A stretch of DNA of 5,069 bases from Geoglobus sp. (GTDB lineage Archaea; Halobacteriota; Archaeoglobi; Archaeoglobales; Archaeoglobaceae), in contig JALURI010000107.1 of NCBI GenBank assembly GCA_027016965.1, positions 1 through 5,069 of the forward strand, written 5' to 3'. Below the pieces are notes generated by a model. It worked only from the letters and a program-made list of their open reading frames with translations. It had not been told where the DNA came from and ran no database searches. A program made the position numbers and the translations under genes. Positions 1 to 5,069 of this stretch are shown here, one piece after another (the first letter of the stretch is position 1; every line of letters starts with the position of its first letter).

Positions 1-22
1 TAACGTGATTTAAATCTTTCGT

Positions 23-43
23 AATTTTTCATTGTGAAAATTT
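23..43. repeat. Imperfect inverted repeat (possible operator)
   Basis: TTTTCA (26-31) and TGAAAA (35-40) are perfect reverse complements around a 3-base loop or spacer. After one mismatch pair, two more A/T pairs extend the symmetry to 23-43. It is AT-rich and lies about 230 bases upstream of atoE, in a region where all three forward frames are stopped. It could be a binding site for a dimeric regulator or a weak hairpin, but short AT-rich symmetry also arises by chance. Confidence 0.25.
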
Positions 44-64
44 CCGGGTTAAAAAATTTATTGT

Positions 65-84
65 CCTTGCAAGGTTTGCAAGCT
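65..84. repeat. 10-bp palindrome overlapping a 9-bp tandem repeat
   Basis: CCTTGCAAGG (65-74) is its own reverse complement. TTGCAAGGT (67-75) is followed immediately by TTGCAAGCT (76-84), which matches at 8 of 9 positions. A second short tandem follows, CTTCAGGG (93-100) then CTTCAGAA (101-108). Closely packed symmetric and direct repeats upstream of a gene often mark regulator sites, but the gene they would serve is unclear and no factor can be named. Confidence 0.25.
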
Positions 85-112
85 ACAGAAAACTTCAGGG
101 CTTCAGAAGAGG

Positions 113-253
113 GTGAAACGAGCCAAAGAAATGATTGGTGCGGGATGGCGCCTTAAAAGAGTTTTTCCTGAAGCAGAAATAAAGGCGTTTGCTGCCATGC
201 GTACAGTGAGCGATGAAACATTCAACGTAAATTTTATAACGATTTATCGCTAA
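113..253 (+). CDS. Doubtful small ORF, 46 codons, unrecognised
   Basis: A forward frame is open from base 53 to a TAA at 251-253. It has possible starts at GTG 113 and ATG 131 or 197, and the GTG reading gives 46 residues. The peptide is basic at the N-terminus (VKRAKEM) and ends FITIYR. It has no membrane segment, and I recognise no family. In favour of coding: the frame ends just before the atoE Shine-Dalgarno, and the composition is protein-like. Against it: four of its five arginine codons are CGN, whereas 14 of 15 in atoE are AGA or AGG. The GGGTGA at 111-116 is a poor ribosome site for either start, and the likely atoE TATA and transcription start lie inside or just after its end. It may be a small gene, the decayed tail of a lost gene, or chance. 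Confidence 0.25.
   Translation: MKRAKEMIGAGWRLKRVFPEAEIKAFAAMRTVSDETFNVNFITIYR
226..239 (+). promoter_or_regulatory. Probable atoE promoter (BRE plus TATA box)
   Basis: CGTAAA (226-231) resembles the archaeal TFB recognition element and is followed by TTTTATAA (232-239), a good archaeal TATA box. Transcription starting about 25 bases past the box centre would begin near base 260, giving a leader of about 12 bases that holds little beyond the Shine-Dalgarno of atoE. YAACG motifs flank the box at exact 14-base steps (223, 237, 251), and the last forms the palindrome TAACGTTA (251-258) near the predicted start, where a repressor could act. The assignment is by motif and spacing only. Confidence 0.55.
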
Positions 254-261
254 CGTTAAGT

Positions 262-268
262 GAGGTGG
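262..268 (+). promoter_or_regulatory. Shine-Dalgarno of atoE
   Basis: GAGGTGG lies four bases before ATG 273 and matches the anti-Shine-Dalgarno end of archaeal 16S rRNA (CACCTCC). It fixes the atoE start at 273. No start of comparable quality exists nearby in that frame. Confidence 0.7.
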
Positions 269-272
269 TTTT

Positions 273-1643
273 ATGGCTGATCAGAAAGTCAGCCCTTTTG
301 AAAAAATTGGATACAGAATTTCTGAGAACGTCGAGAAATGGATGCCAGATCCGTTTCTCTTTGCGGTGCTGCTGACATTCCTGAGCTTTCTGATGGGCGT
401 TGTGATAGCAAATCAATCGCCAATGGACATGGTGCTGCACTGGTACAAGGGATTCTGGACTCTGCTGACATTTGCGATGCAGATGGTGCTGATTCTTGTG
501 ACAGGATATGCTCTGGCACACCATCCATATGTCCACAGGATGCTTGTCAGGGTTGCTTCACTACCCAAAAACGGAAAGCAGGCTTCAGCTCTTGTTGCAC
601 TTTTTGCAATGATCTTTTCATGGATTAACTGGGGTCTCGGACTGATTGTTGGGGCTTTGCTTGCAAGAGAGGTTGGGAAGCAGGCCTATCATCGAGGTGT
701 TGCGGTTCATTATCCTGCGGTTGTCACTGCTGGTTACACAGGTTTGGGAATGATATGGCACTGGGGCCTATCTGCATCAGCTCCGCTACTTTCGGCAACA
801 AAGGGACATTTCCTTGAGGATCTGATTGGAATAATCCCTGCAAGCCAGACAATATTCTCAGGTTATGCAATTGCGTTGAGCATTCTCTCGATAATATTTG
901 TTGTTGCTGTGATGTATGCGATCTCCCCTTCTGATCCAAAGCTGTGCAGGGGAATAGACAACTACGCCCCCCATTTGCTTGAAGAGGCTGAGGAGGAGAA
1001 GAAAATCGAGCTCAGAACAATTGCAGATAGACTTGAGAACAGTGTTGTAATCGGTCTGATCCTTTCACTCATGGGGCTTGTTTACATCGTGTACTACTTC
1101 CTTGTGCTCAGACAGGGGCTTAACCTGAACATAGTGAATTTTACATTTCTCTTCATAGGACTTCTGCTTTACCTGAGACCCATAAGGTATCTGAGAGCGT
1201 TTTACAATGCCATTCCCTCATCTGCAGGAATTGTGCTCCAGTTTCCTTTCTATGCAGGAATCATGGGAATGATAAAGTACTCAGGGCTCGGTAAGATAAT
1301 GGCAGGATGGCTCATAAACATCTCCACTCCAACAACATTCCCGATAGTTGCGTGGCTTGTTGCCGGGTTCGTGAATCTCTTTGTACCATCAGGCGGTGGA
1401 GAGTGGGCTGTCGTTGGTGAGACAATATCGAGAGCTGCAATGGAGCTTGGTGTGCCTGTTGGAAAGGCCATAATTGCTTATGGTGCTGGAGATCAGTGGA
1501 CAAATCTCTTCCAGCCGTTCTGGGCAATTCCTCTCCTTGGGATATGTTCTGTCAGGGCAAGAGATGTCTTTGGATACACCATTACTCTGATGCTTTTTGC
1601 AGCGGTGTTCTATGCAGTTTTCCTGACAGTCATACCCTATTGA
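273..1643 (+). CDS. atoE: Short-chain fatty acid transporter, AtoE family
   Basis: This is a 456-residue integral membrane protein of the AtoE/COG2031 family, close to the roughly 440 residues of E. coli AtoE. That protein is linked to uptake of acetoacetate and short-chain fatty acids. Family motifs run in order: WMPDPFLFAVLLT (23-35), GFWTLLTFAMQM (60-71), INWGLGLIVGALLAREV (118-134), LQFPFYAGI (322-330), VPSGGGEW (371-378) and GDQWTNLFQPFWA (406-418). About ten or eleven hydrophobic segments are visible, including roughly 27-46, 60-82, 104-130, 195-217, 256-279, 285-301, 312-335, 355-371 and 432-453. A charged loop at 220-255, rich in Glu and Lys, splits the protein and is probably cytoplasmic. 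There is no cleavable signal peptide. In an Archaeoglobales-like host it would feed beta-oxidation. The exact substrate cannot be read from sequence. It appears to be a single-gene unit, with its own promoter and a T-run just after the stop. Confidence 0.94.
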   Translation: MADQKVSPFEKIGYRISENVEKWMPDPFLFAVLLTFLSFLMGVVIANQSPMDMVLHWYKGFWTLLTFAMQMVLILVTGYALAHHPYVHRMLVRVASLPKNGKQASALVALFAMIFSWINWGLGLIVGALLAREVGKQAYHRGVAVHYPAVVTAGYTGLGMIWHWGLSASAPLLSATKGHFLEDLIGIIPASQTIFSGYAIALSILSIIFVVAVMYAISPSDPKLCRGIDNYAPHLLEEAEEEKKIELRTIADRLENSVVIGLILSLMGLVYIVYYFLVLRQGLNLNIVNFTFLFIGLLLYLRPIRYLRAFYNAIPSSAGIVLQFPFYAGIMGMIKYSGLGKIMAGWLINISTPTTFPIVAWLVAGFVNLFVPSGGGEWAVVGETISRAAMELGVPVGKAIIAYGAGDQWTNLFQPFWAIPLLGICSVRARDVFGYTITLMLFAAVFYAVFLTVIPY

Positions 1644-1647
1644 ATTC

Positions 1648-1658
1648 TTTATTTTTTT
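1648..1658 (+). terminator. T-rich terminator after atoE
   Basis: A T-rich run ending in seven consecutive Ts (1652-1658) begins a few bases after the atoE stop. Runs of T on the coding strand, with no hairpin needed, are the usual archaeal intrinsic termination signal. This suggests atoE and ribL are separate units, although the T-run and the ribL promoter are very close. Confidence 0.55.
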
Positions 1659-1673
1659 GATATGACACAACGG

Positions 1674-1680
1674 TTATAAT
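1674..1680 (+). promoter_or_regulatory. Probable ribL TATA box
   Basis: TTATAAT is centred 26 bases before ATG 1703. At the usual archaeal spacing, transcription would start at or within a base or two of that ATG, giving a leaderless mRNA. An alternative box, TTTGATAT (1656-1663), would give a start near 1685 and a short leader carrying GGCAGTGA (1687-1694), which matches GGAGGTGA at 6 of 8 positions. Both readings favour ATG 1703 over GTG 1691. Confidence 0.5.
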
Positions 1681-1702
1681 CCGACAGGCAGTGAAACAAT
1701 TG

Positions 1703-2140
1703 ATGAAAAGGGTTGTTGCAACGGGAACATTTGACATAATCCACCCCGGACACATAAGATTTCTTGAAGAAGCAAAGAAGCTCGGAGATCACCTGATCGT
1801 TATAGTTGCAAGGGAAAAGAATGTCAAGCACAAGCCAAAACCATTTATTCCGGAAGAGCAGAGATTGAGGGTTGTGCGGGCTTTAAAACCGGTTGATGAG
1901 GCTGTTCTTGGAGATCCCGATGACATATTCAAACCCATAGAGAGAATAAAGCCAGACATTATCGTTCTTGGACATGATCAGCATTTCAGTGAAGAGTGGG
2001 TCGAGAGAGAGCTTGAAAAAAGAGGTATTAAAGCTCAGGTTATCAGAATTGAGACAGTCGAGAGCTGTGAGTTATGCAGCTCAGGGAAAATTGCTGAAAG
2101 GATAGTCAGTCTTGTTTCAGCCCGTTCAAAACTGAGATGA
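1703..2140 (+). CDS. ribL: FAD synthase, archaeal RibL type
   Basis: RibL is a cytoplasmic nucleotidyltransferase that transfers AMP from ATP to FMN to make FAD, the last step of flavin cofactor synthesis in many archaea. The 145-residue protein has the cytidylyltransferase-like fold signature: GTFD (8-11) followed by the nucleotide-binding HPGH (14-17), a REKNVKHKPKP basic stretch (37-47), the IIVLGHDQH strand and loop (86-94), and the late substrate motif LCSSGKI (124-130), equivalent to ISSTKI in relatives. Two cysteines (122 and 125) sit in SCELCSS; conserved C-terminal cysteines and air sensitivity are reported for RibL of Methanocaldococcus jannaschii. The length is close to that protein. 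I chose ATG 1703 over GTG 1691 because the MKRVVATGTFD beginning fits the family and the promoter spacing agrees. A related phosphopantetheine or glycerol-3-phosphate nucleotidyltransferase is the main alternative. The 3' end overlaps pcc1 on the other strand by 35 bases. Confidence 0.86.
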   Translation: MKRVVATGTFDIIHPGHIRFLEEAKKLGDHLIVIVAREKNVKHKPKPFIPEEQRLRVVRALKPVDEAVLGDPDDIFKPIERIKPDIIVLGHDQHFSEEWVERELEKRGIKAQVIRIETVESCELCSSGKIAERIVSLVSARSKLR

Positions 2141-2330
2141 GAGGTTTCACATTCATGAAAAAATCATCGACAGCATTCACAAGAGCCCCAATCTTTGAAG
2201 TCTCTATTCTTATCATTAATTTTCCGTTTTTAAAACATGATTTTGCCCAGTCTGTGTCATCAGGTCCAAGAGATCTGGCAATTATATCAGCATCCTCTAT
2301 GCTCAGCTCAATTTTGAGTGAATACAGCAA
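2106..2330 (-). CDS. pcc1: KEOPS complex subunit Pcc1
   Basis: Pcc1 is the small dimerising subunit of KEOPS, the complex (with Kae1, Bud32 and Cgi121) that makes the N6-threonylcarbamoyl-adenosine modification at position 37 of ANN-decoding tRNAs. The 74 residues show the family pattern: an N-terminal strand KIELSIEDADIIARSLGPDD (6-25), a middle strand GKLMIRIETS (36-45), and the helix signature IGALVNAVDDFFMNV (47-61). The length is slightly below the usual 80 or so. The start is TTG (2330-2328). It is supported by GGAGGTGG seven bases upstream; the only ATG in this frame (codon 59) is far too late. The gene begins inside the DHH coding sequence (28-base overlap), so it is probably translationally coupled and shares that mRNA. 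A DHH/RecJ-like gene followed by pcc1 is a recurring archaeal pair. Its 3' end lies over the ribL 3' end. A gene caller requiring ATG, or a length floor above 74 residues, would miss it. Confidence 0.86.
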   Translation of the reverse strand: MLYSLKIELSIEDADIIARSLGPDDTDWAKSCFKNGKLMIRIETSKIGALVNAVDDFFMNVKPLISVLNGLKQD

Positions 2331-3607
2331 AGCCTGTCCACCTCCTTTATGAAGTCATCAACAACATCAGCATTTATGTTTGCTCCGGCAGCAACAACAT
2401 GTCCTCCCCCTCTGCCACCAACCTTTTCAGCTGAGAGCCTCATCACCTCTGCAAGATCAATCATCTCAGCCATCCCCCTGCTGCATCTGGCAGAAACTTT
2501 TACCCTTCCATCCTTCTTGATATTCAGAGCTATAAACGGCCTGTCCGAGAAGAGATATCTTGAAAAAACAGATGCAATGGGTCCTGTCGATGTTCCGTTT
2601 TCCATAACAAGATACCTGATGCATTCCCCCTCTTTTACCTGGTCCCTTCTTATCTTTATCTCCTGATGTATCTCGTTAACAAATTTTCTCCAGAGATCGT
2701 AGCCCTTGCTCAAATAGCTTTCATCTCCCATGCATATTCCGAATCCAACTGACTGTGAGGCTTTTCTGCCTGTTGCATTTATCACCTCGCTCATCATAAC
2801 AGCATTTTTAATAAGCTCATTTTTCAGATAAAACTTCTTCCCTGATATGTCCTCAAACACTCCCGGATAAGAGTTCATTTTCAGAATTCTGATGGCAATA
2901 GCATTCGCAAGCCTTCTCTCCTCATCTTTCGTAAGTTCATCCACCTCTTTCTCACCATCAACCCCAAATCTGCCAAGAAATTCTTCAAGCTCATCTTCAT
3001 TTGAGTAGAAGTCCAGATATGGCTCAAGACTCAGCCTCAAAACATCCCTTACCCTGCCAGAAATCAGTCTGATGCCTTCTCTTTCTTCAATGTAACCGCC
3101 CTCTATCCCCTTCATGACAACCTCAAGATTCCCGCCTGCTATCTTCTGCTTGTCTCCGATTACCCCAACAAGAGCAATGGATGAAAGGTCCCTGTTGTCC
3201 CCAAGCTCCTCAGCAAGCACGTATGCTGTTCCACTTGCAGACAGTTCAAACGATCCGTCAATTCCAGCAAGATGAGGATTTATGTGGGCAAGGTTTCGTT
3301 TTGGTTCAATTCTGCCAACGGGAAAGTGATGATCCACAACAATGATGTCAGAATCAAGTGATGAAAGGACATCGGGGTATCCACTGCCCATGTCTGTGAA
3401 AATTACTAGGTCATCCTCCTCAACCTCCTCATTCAATCCACTCAGAAATGAAACATGAACAGATTTTCCCATTCTGATCAGTGAGATTGCAACAATCGCT
3501 CCTGAGGATATCCCATCAGCATCGTAATGTGTGTAAATTCTCGCAAAATCATGCTTTTCAATAATTTCAATGGCTTTTTTTGCCTCAATCCTGAGCATCT
3601 CAAACAT
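2303..3607 (-). CDS. RecJ-like DHH/DHHA1 phosphoesterase
   Basis: This 434-residue protein belongs to the archaeal RecJ-like branch of the DHH superfamily (COG0608), metal-dependent phosphodiesterases acting on single-stranded nucleic acids or small nucleotides. Motifs in order are HYDADGISS (27-35; Asp29 and Asp31 bind metal), TDMGSG (71-76, motif II Asp72), VDHH (91-94, motif III) and GVIGDKQ (148-154, motif IV Asp152). An acidic helical region follows (about 165-290). The C-terminal DHHA1 domain carries GTSTGPIASVFSRYLF (338-353) and the substrate-binding GGRGGGHVVAAGA (397-409). All expected catalytic residues are present. Relatives include the GINS-associated nuclease GAN of Thermococcales, but which archaeal RecJ paralogue this is, and whether it cuts DNA or RNA 5'-3' or 3'-5', cannot be told here. 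The start is ATG 3607; ATG 3598 is possible. Neither has a clear Shine-Dalgarno, and a TATA-like T-run 28 bases upstream fits a leaderless mRNA. pcc1 follows with overlapping frames. Confidence 0.9.
   Translation of the reverse strand: MFEMLRIEAKKAIEIIEKHDFARIYTHYDADGISSGAIVAISLIRMGKSVHVSFLSGLNEEVEEDDLVIFTDMGSGYPDVLSSLDSDIIVVDHHFPVGRIEPKRNLAHINPHLAGIDGSFELSASGTAYVLAEELGDNRDLSSIALVGVIGDKQKIAGGNLEVVMKGIEGGYIEEREGIRLISGRVRDVLRLSLEPYLDFYSNEDELEEFLGRFGVDGEKEVDELTKDEERRLANAIAIRILKMNSYPGVFEDISGKKFYLKNELIKNAVMMSEVINATGRKASQSVGFGICMGDESYLSKGYDLWRKFVNEIHQEIKIRRDQVKEGECIRYLVMENGTSTGPIASVFSRYLFSDRPFIALNIKKDGRVKVSARCSRGMAEMIDLAEVMRLSAEKVGGRGGGHVVAAGANINADVVDDFIKEVDRLCCIHSKLS
2338..2345 (-). promoter_or_regulatory. 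Shine-Dalgarno deciding the pcc1 TTG start
   Basis: On the minus strand GGAGGTGG pairs almost completely with the 3' end of archaeal 16S rRNA and stands seven bases before TTG 2330. It is embedded in the DHH reading frame, where it contributes to the codons for Lys-Glu-Val-Asp (421-424). This is the best ribosome site in the window and the main reason to accept a TTG start. Confidence 0.8.
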
Positions 3608-3622
3608 GTGGCAAAACTGAAG

Positions 3623-3640
3623 AAAAAGGATTAAAAAAAT
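3623..3640 (-). terminator. T-run after mer, also TATA-like for DHH
   Basis: Reading leftward from the mer stop, the minus strand has ATTTTTTTAA (3640-3631) and then TCCTTTTT (3630-3623). Two T-runs within 30 bases of a stop codon fit an archaeal terminator. The same T7-AA block is centred about 28 bases before DHH ATG 3607, so it could also act as the TATA element of a leaderless DHH-pcc1 transcript. Read-through from mer into DHH (41-base gap) remains possible. Confidence 0.5.
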
Positions 3641-3648
3641 TGCCTAAT

Positions 3649-5069
<1,421 letters not shown>

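Noticed and set aside
137..166. GGTGC/GCGCC hairpin followed by a T-run, resembling a bacterial terminator
   Set aside because: The stem is only five pairs with one G-T pair, and the Ts begin about ten bases after it. Archaeal termination does not rely on such hairpins, and no clear upstream gene needs it.
234..536. 100-codon minus-strand frame opposite the start of atoE
   Set aside because: It lies over the strongly supported atoE coding sequence, has low-complexity His/Gln/Ser-rich composition, and shows no motif or upstream signal. It is a shadow frame.
1691..1702. GTG 1691 as the ribL start, adding four residues
   Set aside because: ATG 1703 agrees with the family N-terminus and the TATA spacing, and the partial Shine-Dalgarno GGCAGTGA (1687-1694) overlaps GTG 1691 and so could not serve it.
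2137..2352. 71-codon plus-strand frame following ribL
   Set aside because: It is antisense to pcc1, which has a recognisable family pattern and a strong ribosome site. The plus-strand peptide has neither.

Overview
The window looks like chromosomal DNA from a hyperthermophilic or thermophilic euryarchaeon, most likely of the Archaeoglobales (Archaeoglobus, Ferroglobus or Geoglobus type). The main reasons are an F420-dependent methylene-tetrahydromethanopterin reductase (Mer), an archaeal-type FAD synthase (RibL), a KEOPS Pcc1 subunit, an archaeal RecJ-like DHH protein, TATA/BRE-like promoters, T-run terminators, and strong preference for AGA/AGG arginine codons. A short-chain fatty acid transporter beside a C1-pathway gene fits an organism that oxidises organic acids better than a classical methanogen. 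The assignment is inference from gene content, not from a search.

Layout. Positions 1-272 are a leader region with several small repeats, a doubtful 46-codon ORF (113-253) and a good promoter plus Shine-Dalgarno. Two genes then read rightward: atoE (273-1643) and ribL (1703-2140). Four genes read leftward from the other side: an incomplete unrecognised gene entering from the right edge (4700-5069), mer (3649-4650), a RecJ-like DHH phosphoesterase (2303-3607) and pcc1 (2106-2330). The two groups meet tail to tail, and the last 35 bases of ribL and pcc1 are shared. No gene-free stretch exceeds 300 bases.

Expression logic. ribL, DHH and mer each have a TATA-like element centred about 26-28 bases before the chosen start codon and weak or no Shine-Dalgarno, so they look leaderless or nearly so. 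atoE has a TATA about 38 bases upstream plus a clear Shine-Dalgarno. pcc1 starts at TTG inside the 3' end of the DHH gene, behind a near-perfect Shine-Dalgarno, so it is probably translated from the DHH mRNA.

How the genes may work together. AtoE would import short-chain fatty acids. These are beta-oxidised by FAD-dependent acyl-CoA dehydrogenases (RibL makes FAD), and the methyl carbon of acetyl-CoA is oxidised through the reverse tetrahydromethanopterin pathway (Mer). This is a plausible metabolic thread, but the genes are in separate transcription units and adjacency alone does not prove a link. DHH and pcc1 form an information-processing pair known from other archaea. I see no clear new defence or mobile system here. 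The most useful points are the cryptic TTG-started pcc1, the convergent coding overlap, the leaderless promoter pattern, the tandem 10-mers at the mer promoter, and the unrecognised gene at the right edge.
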